Below, piece after piece: positions 8,272 through 17,524 of a stretch of DNA of 64,000 nucleotides. The stretch spans positions 1-64,000 of the forward strand of contig JAGBIY010000055.1 of assembly GCA_017934745.1 (NCBI GenBank), read 5' to 3'. The notes under the pieces are model-generated. The model saw only the letters and a list, made by a program, of their open reading frames with translations, searched no databases and had not been told where the DNA came from. Position numbers and translations under genes: made by a program. Every line of letters starts with the position of its first letter. The stretch's first letter is position 1. This stretch comes from Treponema sp. GTDB taxonomy: Bacteria > Spirochaetota > Spirochaetia > Treponematales > Treponemataceae.

Positions 8272-11100
8272 ATGAAAAAGTGTACTTTTTTGAAAGCCTT
8301 CTCGGCTTTTGCGATGGCGGCTTCTTTGCTTTTCGCGGGATGTTCGGACATCTCGGGAGGCGGAGAGGATTCTGTTTTGGTTGACGAGGGCGAGCGCGCC
8401 GCCATATCCGGCATATCCTCGTTCTATGCGGACAACCTTTCGCACGGCACGTTCACTTCGAATGTCACGAGCGGAAACTACACAATCTACGCCACAAGTT
8501 CTAAGACCGTGAGCACGCCCTACAGCTCCGCCACGCTCCAGAACAAGACGTTCACCCAGACGCTCAGCCTCGGCGGTGCCGGTGTCGCCGGCTCCTACCG
8601 CTGCGTGAGCTTCGAGTCTGCGGGAGCGGCAACTGTCACCGTGTTCGCCACGGGAGCGACTGGACGCTACCTCGCTTTGGTGAATTCGAGCGGAAACGTC
8701 GTCGAAAAACAGGAGACTTCATCTTCAATCGCGGCCTACACCTACTCCGCCCCATCGGCAGGAACATACTACCTTGAGTCGCTCGGCTCGGGAATCAACA
8801 TCTACTACATCAAGACGGACGCAAGCGCTTCTTCGTCATCGTCTTCTAGCTCTTCATCAAGCTCTTCAAGCTCGTCATCTTCCTCAAGCGCAATCACTTT
8901 GTACAAGTCTTCCGATGTCGTCGGAACGTACAGCTCGATAAAGAGCGCGCTGGCGGCCGTCGGCTCTTCGGGAAGCTACACAGTGGTCGTTCCTGCAGGA
9001 ACCTACAACGAAAGCTACATCTACTACTATGGCTCGGCCTCCATCACAATCCGCGGCGAGACTTCTTCATACGCAGACACCGTAATCAAGGGCCACGGCT
9101 CCAACATGGCAACGGAAAAAGGCCGTGAGTTGATGGAACTGTGCGGTTCGTGCAACATCGTTTTGAAGAACATCACACTTGAAAGCGACTACGACAGGGC
9201 CACATACGGCACGAGCAATGTCCAGTCGGAAGTCCTCGCGTTCGATTCTACAGGCACCCTCGCCGCCTACAACTGCGCGTTCAAGGGACATCAGGACACT
9301 TTGAGGACAATCAGCAAGGCATGGTTCTACAAGTGCCACGTCGAGGGCGATGTGGATTTCATCTGGATGGAGTCCAGCGGCGGCGTCGCTTTGTTCGAGG
9401 ACTGCACGATTTCTTCCGTGTATGACAGCTCGGCTTCTTCCCACGAGGCGTATGTCATGGCTCCGCGCGCGTCGGTCGCTTCCACGATGGGAAAGGGAGT
9501 CGTTCTCTTGAACTGCACTCTCACTTCTGCCAGCGGAAACACGACATATCTTTTCAGGAATCCGTGGGGGACAAACACGAGCTACTACAACCAGGGCGCG
9601 GTCGTGGACTGCACTTTCAGCGGAAGCGGATGGGCGAGCGCGTGCGCGAAATCGGCGGCGATGGGAACAAGCGACCAGCAGTACATCGGTTGGAAACTCG
9701 ATTCGACTGCCGCTTCCCAGTTCTCTTCAAAGCTCAGCTCTATCGGAACCCTCTCAAGCTCTGTGAAGTCGGCTGAATACTCAAACCGCGACGTCATCCT
9801 CAACCGCAAAGTCACGACAAGCGGAACATTCGTCGCGGACTCAAGCACATGGGATGTCGACACTCTCGCATCGAACAACGGATTCGGCTCTTCTTCTAGT
9901 TCTTCGTCAAGTTCTTCAAGCTCATCTTCATCAAGTTCGCTCTCGATAAGCGACACTCCGACCGGATACGCAAGCGTCACGAAGCCTTCGAACTCAGTGA
10001 CCGTCTCTACCCGCTCGGACTTCATCACATACGCGAAGAAAGGCGGATACATCATCTACGTCAACGGAATGATCGACCTTTCCAACGGATACCTGCCTTC
10101 AACAGCGGGTGGCTCTACTTCCGGATTGGACTCAATCGTAAAGGAGCAGACTTCAAGCAAGTACACTTCATACTCTGATTTCGTCACGGCTTACGCGAAA
10201 TCATGCTCCACATCCACTGACGATTCTTCATCGTCCTCGCCTGAAAGCTCTCTCGGCTCATACCTCTGGGCCTGCAATTCCGCATACGGCTCGATAATCA
10301 AGGTGAACGTCGCCTCCAACACATGGATTGTCGGAAAGACGTCTTCATCAGGAATCAAGGGTGGAATGCTCAACATCTCAAGCGTCTCGAACGTCGTCTT
10401 GCGAAACCTCACGATTCAGGACGCATACGACCCGTTCCCCCACCACGAGGAGGACGACGGCTACAACGCACAGTGGGACTGCGTCGTAATCCAAGGCTCT
10501 TCCTACAACGTGTGGATAGACCACTGCACTTTCAAGGATTCCATGGGGCTTTCATACGTGAGCACGGGCGGCTCCACATCCGAGAAGTGGCAGACATACG
10601 ACGGCCTCTGCGACATGAAGGGCTCCGTCTACAACATCACGGTCTCTTGGTGCAAGTTCCAGGACCACGACAAGACGATGCTCATCGGTTCAAGCGATTC
10701 CGACGGCTCGAACTCGACACGCACTGTCACACTCCACCACAACTACTTCTACAACTGTGGTCAGAGGTTGCCGATGGTCAGGAACACGAGGCTCCATCTG
10801 TTCAACAACTACTACGACGCTTCAAGTCCCCGCTACTCTCAGCAGTACGGTGTCGGAGTCAGGAAGAACGCTTTGATAATCGCGGAGAACAACATCTTCG
10901 GAAGTGGAATGTACTACAGCTTCAAGGATTCTTACGGAACACTCTACTCAAGCGGAAATTCTGACAGTTCTTCGAAGGGCTGCAATTCCACGACGACTTC
11001 CTCGAAGCCGTTCTCTGTGACCTACTCTTACTCGCTCGACAGCACGTCGACAGCTAAGAGCAACGTGTCGAGCAACGCTGGAGCTGGATATACGCTCTGA
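8272..11100 (+). CDS. Bifunctional pectin methylesterase - pectate lyase lipoprotein
   Basis: 942 residues. Signal MKKCTFLKAFSAFAMAASLLFAGC is a lipobox (LFAGC), so the mature protein is lipid-anchored. Domains: an N-terminal beta domain (about 45-180) shared with the next gene; a Ser linker (185-207); a CE8 pectin methylesterase (about 208-525) with GHQDTL near 340, GDVDFIW near 360 and FRNPW near 428; a second Ser linker (540-557); and a PL1 pectate lyase (560-942) with WIDHC, DHDKTMLIGSSDSD and the catalytic QRLPMVR. The first domain demethylates homogalacturonan, the lyase then cuts it by beta-elimination using Ca2+. I chose the ATG at 8272 because AAGGGG precedes it; the frame is open further upstream. 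It is followed by a tandem lyase gene. Confidence 0.93.
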   Translation: MKKCTFLKAFSAFAMAASLLFAGCSDISGGGEDSVLVDEGERAAISGISSFYADNLSHGTFTSNVTSGNYTIYATSSKTVSTPYSSATLQNKTFTQTLSLGGAGVAGSYRCVSFESAGAATVTVFATGATGRYLALVNSSGNVVEKQETSSSIAAYTYSAPSAGTYYLESLGSGINIYYIKTDASASSSSSSSSSSSSSSSSSSSSAITLYKSSDVVGTYSSIKSALAAVGSSGSYTVVVPAGTYNESYIYYYGSASITIRGETSSYADTVIKGHGSNMATEKGRELMELCGSCNIVLKNITLESDYDRATYGTSNVQSEVLAFDSTGTLAAYNCAFKGHQDTLRTISKAWFYKCHVEGDVDFIWMESSGGVALFEDCTISSVYDSSASSHEAYVMAPRASVASTMGKGVVLLNCTLTSASGNTTYLFRNPWGTNTSYYNQGAVVDCTFSGSGWASACAKSAAMGTSDQQYIGWKLDSTAASQFSSKLSSIGTLSSSVKSAEYSNRDVILNRKVTTSGTFVADSSTWDVDTLASNNGFGSSSSSSSSSSSSSSSSSLSISDTPTGYASVTKPSNSVTVSTRSDFITYAKKGGYIIYVNGMIDLSNGYLPSTAGGSTSGLDSIVKEQTSSKYTSYSDFVTAYAKSCSTSTDDSSSSSPESSLGSYLWACNSAYGSIIKVNVASNTWIVGKTSSSGIKGGMLNISSVSNVVLRNLTIQDAYDPFPHHEEDDGYNAQWDCVVIQGSSYNVWIDHCTFKDSMGLSYVSTGGSTSEKWQTYDGLCDMKGSVYNITVSWCKFQDHDKTMLIGSSDSDGSNSTRTVTLHHNYFYNCGQRLPMVRNTRLHLFNNYYDASSPRYSQQYGVGVRKNALIIAENNIFGSGMYYSFKDSYGTLYSSGNSDSSSKGCNSTTTSSKPFSVTYSYSLDSTSTAKSNVSSNAGAGYTL

Positions 11101-11130
11101 ACTTGAAGGGCGAAAAGCAAATGTCTTGTA

Positions 11131-11175
11131 CCGTCTGGAAAATCGCGCGCTGAACTGCGCCGTTTTTCCAGACGG
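11131..11175 (+). other. Intergenic hairpin between the pectinase genes
   Basis: Stem CCGTCTGGAAAA / TTTTTCCAGACGG without a T run behind it. The stem core is the same as in the true terminator after the second pectate lyase (13045-13097), so it may be a decayed terminator duplicated with the gene. It could still act as an mRNA stabiliser or partial terminator. Confidence 0.65.
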
Positions 11176-11205
11176 AAAGAGAAATAAAAAAAACAGAGGT
11201 AAAGT

Positions 11206-13008
11206 ATGAAAAAATGTACTTTCATCAAAGCCGCAGCGGCTTTGACAATGGCGACATCGCTGGTTCTCGCAGGGTGTTCGAACATCACGAACGGCGAGGA
11301 CGAGACGGTCTCCGTCGCCGAGAGCGAGCGCGCCACCATTTCGGGCACGTCGTCGTTCTACGCGGACGACCTTGCCCATGGAACGTTCACGTCGAACGTG
11401 ACAAGCGGAAACTACACAATCTACGCCACGAGTTCGAAGACTGTCTCGACACCTTACAGCTCGGCGAGCCTTTCGAACAAAACGTTCTCTCAGACTCTCA
11501 ATCTTGGCGGAGCCGGAAACGCAGGTTCCTACAGGTGCGTGAGCTTCACGACGAGCGGAGCCGCGACTGTGACGGTCTTCGCTACGGGAGCTTCCGGCCG
11601 CTACTTGGCCCTTGTCGATTCGACAGGCTCCGTTGTCAGCAAGCAGGAGACTTCGTCTTCTATCGCGCAGTACACGTACTCGATTTCTTCTAGCGGAACT
11701 TACTACCTTGAGTCTCTTGGCTCTGCGATTTCAATCTACTACATCAAGACTGCGGTTGGATCATCATCGTCATCTTCATCAAGCTCAAGCTCGTCAAGTT
11801 CTAGTTCATCTAGTTCTAGCTCATCAAGCTCAAGCTCGTCTGGCTCGCTCTCGATAAGCGACACTCCGACAGGATACGCGAGCGTCACGAAGCCTTCCAG
11901 CACTGTGACTGTCTCAAACCGCTCGGACTTCATCACATACGCGAAGAAAGGCGGATACATCATCTACGTCAACGGAATGATCGACCTCTCGAACGGCTAC
12001 CTGCCATCCTCTGCAGGCGGTTCAACATCAGGTTTGAACTCCATCGTCAAGTCGAACACTTCGAGCAAGTACACTTCATATTCAGATTTCGTCACTGCGT
12101 ACGCGAAGGGATGCTCGACCTCGACGAACGACAAGTCTTCTTCTTCGCCTGAAAGCTCTCTCGGAAAATATCTCTGGGCATGCAACACGGCGTACGGAGA
12201 AATCATCAAGGTGAACGTCGCCTCGAACACATGGATTGTCGGAAAGACATCCTCTTCTGGAGTCAAGGGCGGAATGCTCAACATCTCAAGCGTCTCGAAC
12301 GTCGTATTGAGAAACCTCACGATTCAGGACGCATACGACCCGTTCCCGCACCACGAGAAGGACGACGGCTACAACGCACAGTGGGACTGCGTCGTAATCC
12401 AGGGCTCTTCAAGCAACATCTGGATCGACCACTGCACTTTCAAGGATTCCATGGGTGTCACAACGGTGAAGACCGGCGGCTCTACTTCTGAGAAATGGCA
12501 GACATACGACGGTCTCTGCGACATGAAGGGTTCTGTGAAGAACATCGTGGTCTCTTGGTGCAAGTTCCAGGACCACGACAAGACGATGCTCATCGGCTCA
12601 AGCGACTCCGACGGCTCCAACTCCACACGCACTGTCACACTCCACCACAACTACTTCTACAACTGTGGTCAGAGGCTTCCGATGGTCAGGAACACTAGGC
12701 TCCACTTGTTCAACAACTACTACGATGCCTCAAGCCCACGCTACTCTCAGCAGTACGGTGTCGGAGTCAGGAAGAACGCTCTCATAATCGCCGAGAACAA
12801 CATATTCGGAAGCGGAATGTACTACAGCTTCAAGGATTCCTACGGAACTTTGTATTCAAGCGGAAATTCCGACAGCTCTTCAAAAGGCTGCAATTCCACA
12901 ACGACTTCTTCAAAGCCGTTCTCTGTGACCTACTCTTACTCGCTCGACAGCACGTCGACAGCCAAGAGCAACGTCTCAAGCAAGGCAGGGGCTGGATACT
13001 CGCTCTAA
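11206..13008 (+). CDS. Pectate lyase (PL1) lipoprotein
   Basis: 600 residues. Signal MKKCTFIKAAAALTMATSLVLAGC ends in a lipobox. Residues 45-180 are the same beta domain as in the preceding gene; a Ser run follows (186-214) and then a PL1 pectate lyase (215-600) very close to the C-terminal domain upstream. WIDHC, DHDKTMLIGSSDSD and QRLPMVR (near 490) are kept. Compared with its neighbour the methylesterase and one linker are missing, so the pair arose by tandem duplication followed by domain gain or loss. AGAGGT precedes the ATG. Action: endo-cleavage of de-esterified homogalacturonan at the cell surface. Confidence 0.93.
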   Translation: MKKCTFIKAAAALTMATSLVLAGCSNITNGEDETVSVAESERATISGTSSFYADDLAHGTFTSNVTSGNYTIYATSSKTVSTPYSSASLSNKTFSQTLNLGGAGNAGSYRCVSFTTSGAATVTVFATGASGRYLALVDSTGSVVSKQETSSSIAQYTYSISSSGTYYLESLGSAISIYYIKTAVGSSSSSSSSSSSSSSSSSSSSSSSSSSSGSLSISDTPTGYASVTKPSSTVTVSNRSDFITYAKKGGYIIYVNGMIDLSNGYLPSSAGGSTSGLNSIVKSNTSSKYTSYSDFVTAYAKGCSTSTNDKSSSSPESSLGKYLWACNTAYGEIIKVNVASNTWIVGKTSSSGVKGGMLNISSVSNVVLRNLTIQDAYDPFPHHEKDDGYNAQWDCVVIQGSSSNIWIDHCTFKDSMGVTTVKTGGSTSEKWQTYDGLCDMKGSVKNIVVSWCKFQDHDKTMLIGSSDSDGSNSTRTVTLHHNYFYNCGQRLPMVRNTRLHLFNNYYDASSPRYSQQYGVGVRKNALIIAENNIFGSGMYYSFKDSYGTLYSSGNSDSSSKGCNSTTTSSKPFSVTYSYSLDSTSTAKSNVSSKAGAGYSL

Positions 13009-13044
13009 GTCTTAGTTGAGCGGATTCCTCTAAAGGAACTGCAC

Positions 13045-13097
13045 GGCCGTCTGGAAACTGCTATTGAAAACGGCGATTTCCAGACGGCCTTTTTTTT
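13045..13097 (+). terminator. Terminator of the pectinase pair
   Basis: 13-bp stem GGCCGTCTGGAAA / TTTCCAGACGGCC followed by eight T. Confidence 0.9.
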
Positions 13098-13120
13098 AGG
13101 AGAATGGGAAGAAGGGCGAG

Positions 13121-16100
13121 TCAATGAGACTTGAAGTAGTCGGTCAATATCATTTTTATGAAGTTGTACCTTCTTGCGTATGAATTTTCGACTTGAATCA
13201 AAGTGAATCCGTGGTTTTGGCATATTTTTTTCTTTTCTGCGTCCCTTCTCTTCACTTTTTCATTTTCGTAGTGTTCCCTTCCGTTCAGCTCGATGGCGAG
13301 TACGGGAATTTCACGTTTTCGGAAGCCTATTTTGTATATCACGAAATCGAATCTTCCCTTGTAGAAAAAGTCGGAGTTGCTGATGTTGCTCTCGAAGACC
13401 TGGGAGATGGCGACTTCCGAATGCACCGTGAATCTGTTCCCTGTTTCGATGATGTTGGATATCGCGTGGTTCAATGTCGTCAAAAATGCCTGCTCGGTTT
13501 CAGTTTTGTAGGGTTTTGTTCCCAACGCTCTGGAGGAATTCTCTCTTGGGGCAATCTTGTATTCCCCATTTTTTTTCACATAGTTCACGAGTTCGAACAA
13601 ATCGTCTCCGCCGTCGTCCGCTGTTTCGTTGTGGAGTCTGACTATTGAATCGGAATCTGCCACTATCACAAGTTTGTCCTTTGCCCTTGAGGTCGCCACG
13701 TTTATAAGCTCTCTGTTGTTTTTTAGCCATTCGTAAGTTTTTCCGCCCGAGGAATCTGTCAGCGCAAGTGAAAAAAGCACAGTGTCCTTCTCGTCTCCCT
13801 GGAATGCATGAACGGTTCCGCATGTGTATTTCGAGCTGTCGAGTCCGGCTTCCTTCATCATGCCTGCTATCAATTCCTTCTGGTTTCTGAAAGGTGTTAT
13901 GACACCTATGCTTTTGTCCTGATTTTTCTTTATGTATGATACGATTTTGTCCGCCTCGGCCGATGAAGAATTCCGCTCGTTTTTTTCAGAGTCTTTTACA
14001 TCGAAGAATTCCAATGGACTTTCTGTTCGGCTCTCCCTAAAAACACGCAGTTGTCCTCCATAATATTTTTTGTTGTTGAATTCGATGATTTCCTTTGCGC
14101 AGCGGTAGTGGTTCCTCAAAAGTATTTCCTCGCTGACAGAATCATTCGCAAGAAAAGCCTTGTATATCGAGTGCGTTATATAGTCGTAGTCGTCTGTGAT
14201 TGAATATTTTTCTTTGAGGATGTTGTTTATGCCGATGTCCAATGTTATGACAGGATTGAGCTGCTGAGGATCTCCGACGAGCATTAGTGTTCGCCCCCTT
14301 GTCACAGGAACCAAAGACACTGCGGTGTTGCATTGGCTTGCCTCGTCTATTATGGTCATGTCGAATGACGGATGCGCAGGTCCGATTCTGTGCGCGGAAA
14401 GGCATGTAGTCGCTATTATGGGAAAAACTTTTTGCAGTTTTTGCAGATTCTCAAGCATCGAAGTGTATTTGTTGAAGAGCGCGGTTCTGTTTTCGCTGTT
14501 TTCCATGTCCAAGATCGCCCTCAAATCTTCATATTCAGGATTTTCAAGCCGCTTTATGTAGTTCGCGGAAGTGAAATACATGTATTTCATGAAGTCATCG
14601 CTGCTCTCCAGCAATTCGAGTGCGTCCTTGTCTGTAATTTCCCCTATCTCTTTAAGCCTCTTCTTTATTTTTGTCAGCTGGTCGCCTTCGACTGTAAGGC
14701 TGAATTCCATTCCGGCAGTTTCCATCATCGCCTCAAGCGTGTCTTTTCTCTCCTGCAAATCCACTATTTCTTGGTGCCGCTTCAGCAATGCCACGAGTCT
14801 TTTTGTGCTTTCTATCTTTTCACCTTTGTTTTTTGACAGTGTGCTGCTGTAGATTTTTTCATTTTTGACGCGCTTTCTCAGGTCGTTTATGTATTCTATT
14901 GCTTCCGACACTTTCTCATTGTTTCCGAGTCTGAGTATCGGAAAAGGAATTTGAGACGACTGTCCGTTTTGCCTGTGGTAGTCCAAAGACGAGAGTGTTT
15001 TGAACACCGTATCTATTGGATGGTTGTTGTATGATGAAAACAGCACCGTCTTTTCATTGAAAAATGCCGTCACTATGGTGTTTATTATCGTGTTTGTCTT
15101 TCCTGTTCCTGGAGGCCCCTGTATGTACGAAACTTGACAGTTCATCGCATTGTATATTGAAAGAAGCTGATCAAGATTGACCTTGTTGTTCAGAAGCGCG
15201 ATTGGAGCTGGATTTTCGTTCGGCTCCAACCGCCTGAGCTGTCCAAAAAATGCCTGCAGGGGAACCGTCAACGCCTTTTCCTCCTGCATTTTCATTATCG
15301 ATTCGTATTCTTTGTCCAAATCCGTGTTGAATCTGCGTTGAAGACATAAAAAATACGGAAGGTCGTCAATCATCTCTCGTCTGCGCAATTTCTCCGATAT
15401 TGCATCTTCTATTTTTTCAATGTTTTTGTCGAATTCCTCAAGCATCCATAAATCCGAGATGTCCAAGAATTTTGTTATGCTTTCTTTCTCAAGCTTGAAA
15501 GCTCCATCCTCAGAAAAAGCGAATTCCTTGTTGAATGAAATTTCTGGACTTGCTTTCAACGTCATTTCAACTATGTCCAAAAGCACTTCCCTGTATGCCA
15601 ATACATAAAGCCCTTTGTCGGTGTTTATGCTCAGTTTGTTGATGGCCAACTGTTTGATGTTTTTTTGCCCATTTTTTTTATTTGTGTCGGCGTCCTTTTT
15701 GAAACCGTCGACAAGGCTTTTGAATTGGTTGAATGACAGTTTGTAAGGTTGCTCCGGAGTCGCGGTGTCGTCGTCGAATTTTTCAACCAAGTGAAAATCA
15801 TTGTTCAAGGATGGGACGCTTTCAAGTTTGTTGCAGTCGGAAAGATAATTCAAGACCTTCATGTTCGATGTTTCAGGAAACATGAATTCGTATTTCGAGG
15901 GAGAGAGCGATATGTCTTCCACGAGTTTTTCGTTGATTTCCATGTATGTGCCTGAAACAATTTCCGCTGATTGTATGCCCGAAAAGTTGAGCGTCAAATC
16001 GCCAAGGCTGCAAGTTCCGAGGTGCAAGCCTTTTCCCGTCAGCTTTTTTGACTGCGCATCTATGTTTTCTATTCCAAACCAGTAGTGCGTGGTCTCGCCC

Positions 16101-16177
16101 CTCATGTTTTTGTATTCGATGTTGAGCCACCTGCCTTCGTGAATTGCCCTGAAAAGTGAGTTGTGGATAGATGCCAT
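13121..16177 (-). CDS. WYL-like domain + SF1 helicase + nuclease-like domain protein
   Basis: 1018 residues. Residues 1-85 (AIHEGRWLNIEYKN ... then alternating strands) look like a WYL domain, usually a ligand- or nucleic-acid-sensing fold. A long helical insert follows, then an Upf1-type superfamily 1 helicase: Walker A GPPGTGKT near 354, IIDEASQ, LVGDPQQLNPV, RNHYRC, TVHAFQGDEKD and ATSRAKDKL. The last 120 residues (GRFDFVIYK ... PVLAIELNGREH) resemble the DUF2726/PD-(D/E)XK-like nuclease tail. The gene is more AT-rich than the pectinases around it, suggesting acquisition. Such helicase-nuclease fusions are common in anti-phage proteins, but no other defence gene is adjacent, so defence is an inference. 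The WYL call is moderate, the helicase call strong. Confidence 0.85.
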   Translation of the reverse strand: MASIHNSLFRAIHEGRWLNIEYKNMRGETTHYWFGIENIDAQSKKLTGKGLHLGTCSLGDLTLNFSGIQSAEIVSGTYMEINEKLVEDISLSPSKYEFMFPETSNMKVLNYLSDCNKLESVPSLNNDFHLVEKFDDDTATPEQPYKLSFNQFKSLVDGFKKDADTNKKNGQKNIKQLAINKLSINTDKGLYVLAYREVLLDIVEMTLKASPEISFNKEFAFSEDGAFKLEKESITKFLDISDLWMLEEFDKNIEKIEDAISEKLRRREMIDDLPYFLCLQRRFNTDLDKEYESIMKMQEEKALTVPLQAFFGQLRRLEPNENPAPIALLNNKVNLDQLLSIYNAMNCQVSYIQGPPGTGKTNTIINTIVTAFFNEKTVLFSSYNNHPIDTVFKTLSSLDYHRQNGQSSQIPFPILRLGNNEKVSEAIEYINDLRKRVKNEKIYSSTLSKNKGEKIESTKRLVALLKRHQEIVDLQERKDTLEAMMETAGMEFSLTVEGDQLTKIKKRLKEIGEITDKDALELLESSDDFMKYMYFTSANYIKRLENPEYEDLRAILDMENSENRTALFNKYTSMLENLQKLQKVFPIIATTCLSAHRIGPAHPSFDMTIIDEASQCNTAVSLVPVTRGRTLMLVGDPQQLNPVITLDIGINNILKEKYSITDDYDYITHSIYKAFLANDSVSEEILLRNHYRCAKEIIEFNNKKYYGGQLRVFRESRTESPLEFFDVKDSEKNERNSSSAEADKIVSYIKKNQDKSIGVITPFRNQKELIAGMMKEAGLDSSKYTCGTVHAFQGDEKDTVLFSLALTDSSGGKTYEWLKNNRELINVATSRAKDKLVIVADSDSIVRLHNETADDGGDDLFELVNYVKKNGEYKIAPRENSSRALGTKPYKTETEQAFLTTLNHAISNIIETGNRFTVHSEVAISQVFESNISNSDFFYKGRFDFVIYKIGFRKREIPVLAIELNGREHYENEKVKRRDAEKKKICQNHGFTLIQVENSYARRYNFIKMILTDYFKSH

Positions 16178-16235
16178 AATCGCGCCCCTGAAAAAATTAT
16201 AACATGCGAAATGCCTGAAAAGCCTCTCGTCGTGC

Positions 16236-16241
16236 TATAAT
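16236..16241 (+). promoter_or_regulatory. Possible -10 box of the expansin-like gene
   Basis: TATAAT ends only 9 bases before the ATG at 16251, which would make a nearly leaderless transcript. A weak -35 (CTGAAA at 16215) is spaced 15 bases. No clear Shine-Dalgarno sequence is present. Confidence 0.4.
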
Positions 16242-16250
16242 TTCGTCATC

Positions 16251-17015
16251 ATGAAAATAAAACTGTTCATATCCTCATTGTTGATTTTTGGCGCGCTGCT
16301 TTTGGCATGCAATTCTGAAGATTCCCAAGTAGATTCCTCCACTGCTGGCGGCGTTTCGTCTTTCACGGGAAAGTATTCAACGGAGACTTCCGGTTATGTC
16401 ACTTGGTACGAAGGGGCGGACGCTTCCTCGGTCGCATATTATGTGCCCGAAATCGAATCCGGCTGGTACCACTGCGCCGTCTCCGAGCCGAAGTATTCGG
16501 AGCTTCCTGCGGGAACTGCCGTGGAGCTTTCCGCAAACGGAAAGACCGTGCATCTCTTGGTGACGGATTTGTGCCCGAGTTCCGACAACGCCGAACACAC
16601 GAGTCAGGCGAATTACTTTTTCGACTTGGAAAAATCCGCGTTCACTTCCCTTGCGGATGAGTCTGTCGGCGTGTTGGACATGACATTCAAGACAGTCCCC
16701 TATCCGACTTCCGAGAATATAAAAATCCAGGTGAAGGACGGTGTGAACGAATGGTGGCTGGCGTTCAGGTTCTACAACATGCGCTATCCTCTGAAGAAAG
16801 TGGAATTTTCAAGCGACGGTGTGAACTTCAGCGAAGTGGAAAGCTTGAGCGGAATCGAAAACAACTGGTTCGAAGTCGCAAGTGGAGAGAACCTTTTGAG
16901 CGGAAATCACTATTTCAGGCTCACGGATGTATACGGACAGACCGTGACGACTTCGAATGTCGGAGCGTTCGTGGAGTACGGCAAGTACGACCTGGGGCAG
17001 AACTTCGGATATTGA
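16251..17015 (+). CDS. Expansin-like lipoprotein
   Basis: 254 residues with a lipoprotein signal (LLIFGALLLAC). Residues 45-150 look like the expansin double-psi barrel: a GYVTWYEG opening, a GTAVELSANGKTVHLLVTD strand pair with the key VTDLCP aspartate, and a DLEKSAFTSLAD segment that precedes the last strand (VLDMTFKTVPYP). Residues 150-254 fit the second, cellulose-binding domain of bacterial expansins (NEWWLAFRFYN, PLKKVEFSSDG). Expansins loosen cellulose-pectin contacts without hydrolysis, which fits the neighbouring pectinases. The family call rests on motifs I recognise, not on a search. Confidence 0.8.
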   Translation: MKIKLFISSLLIFGALLLACNSEDSQVDSSTAGGVSSFTGKYSTETSGYVTWYEGADASSVAYYVPEIESGWYHCAVSEPKYSELPAGTAVELSANGKTVHLLVTDLCPSSDNAEHTSQANYFFDLEKSAFTSLADESVGVLDMTFKTVPYPTSENIKIQVKDGVNEWWLAFRFYNMRYPLKKVEFSSDGVNFSEVESLSGIENNWFEVASGENLLSGNHYFRLTDVYGQTVTTSNVGAFVEYGKYDLGQNFGY

Positions 17016-17032
17016 AAAGATGTTCATGCAAA

Positions 17033-17084
17033 AAAAAATCCAAAGACTCCGGAGCTTTCCGCCGCCTTTCGCCTTTGGATTTTT
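17033..17084. terminator. Bidirectional terminator
   Basis: Stem AAAAAATCCAAAG / CTTTGGATTTTT flanked by A run and T run, so it can end both the expansin-like gene (+) and the convergent C_GCAxxG_C_C gene (-). Confidence 0.85.
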
Positions 17085-17105
17085 CCATTGAAGCTTACAA
17101 GTCCG

Positions 17106-17495
17106 TCATTCCCCCAGCACTTCCGCCAGCGACAAGACGGCGTTCCGCACGCAGTCGTCGCATTCGCAGAGGACTTTGCCGGTTCCGACGCCCTTCAGCT
17201 CCTTGCAGATTGTCGCTCCGCTCTTTTCCTTGAACGCGGCGAGAATCTCCTTGGAGAAGCGCGGAGTGCCCTGTCCCTGCGTCTTGAGTCCGGCAATCAT
17301 TGTGGCTCCAATGAGTGAGCCGCAGGTCGCTTCCATGCAGCCCATGCCGGCAGCGAATCCCGCAGACATTTTCATGAGTGTCGCCTCGTCCACGTCTACC
17401 GTGTCCGCGAAGACCTTTGTCACGGCCTGGCAGCAGTTGCAGACTCCCGTTTTCTTGTAGTTGGCGGCGGTTTCCGCTCTTTCCTGAATCGTCAT
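17106..17495 (-). CDS. C_GCAxxG_C_C family putative redox protein
   Basis: 129 residues, cytoplasmic. Carries CNCCQ near 19, the family signature GCMEATCG near 52, and later single cysteines plus a CECDDC motif. The family's biochemical role is unsettled; members are often annotated as redox or metal proteins. It starts 29 bases after the DUF134-NifX gene on the same strand and is probably co-transcribed with it, under the paired palindromes upstream. Confidence 0.85.
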   Translation of the reverse strand: MTIQERAETAANYKKTGVCNCCQAVTKVFADTVDVDEATLMKMSAGFAAGMGCMEATCGSLIGATMIAGLKTQGQGTPRFSKEILAAFKEKSGATICKELKGVGTGKVLCECDDCVRNAVLSLAEVLGE

Positions 17496-17524
17496 TTTTA
17501 GTACCTCTTGATTCCGTTCGTTTC

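Noticed and set aside
8824..11845. Serine-coding tracts as CRISPR or microsatellite arrays
   Set aside because: They are irregular TCN/AGY serine codons within reading frames, forming protein linkers. No spacer-repeat pattern occurs anywhere in the window.
13121..17495. A multi-gene defence island around the helicase gene
   Set aside because: The flanking genes are pectinases, an expansin-like protein and metal-related proteins; only the helicase gene itself looks defence-like.
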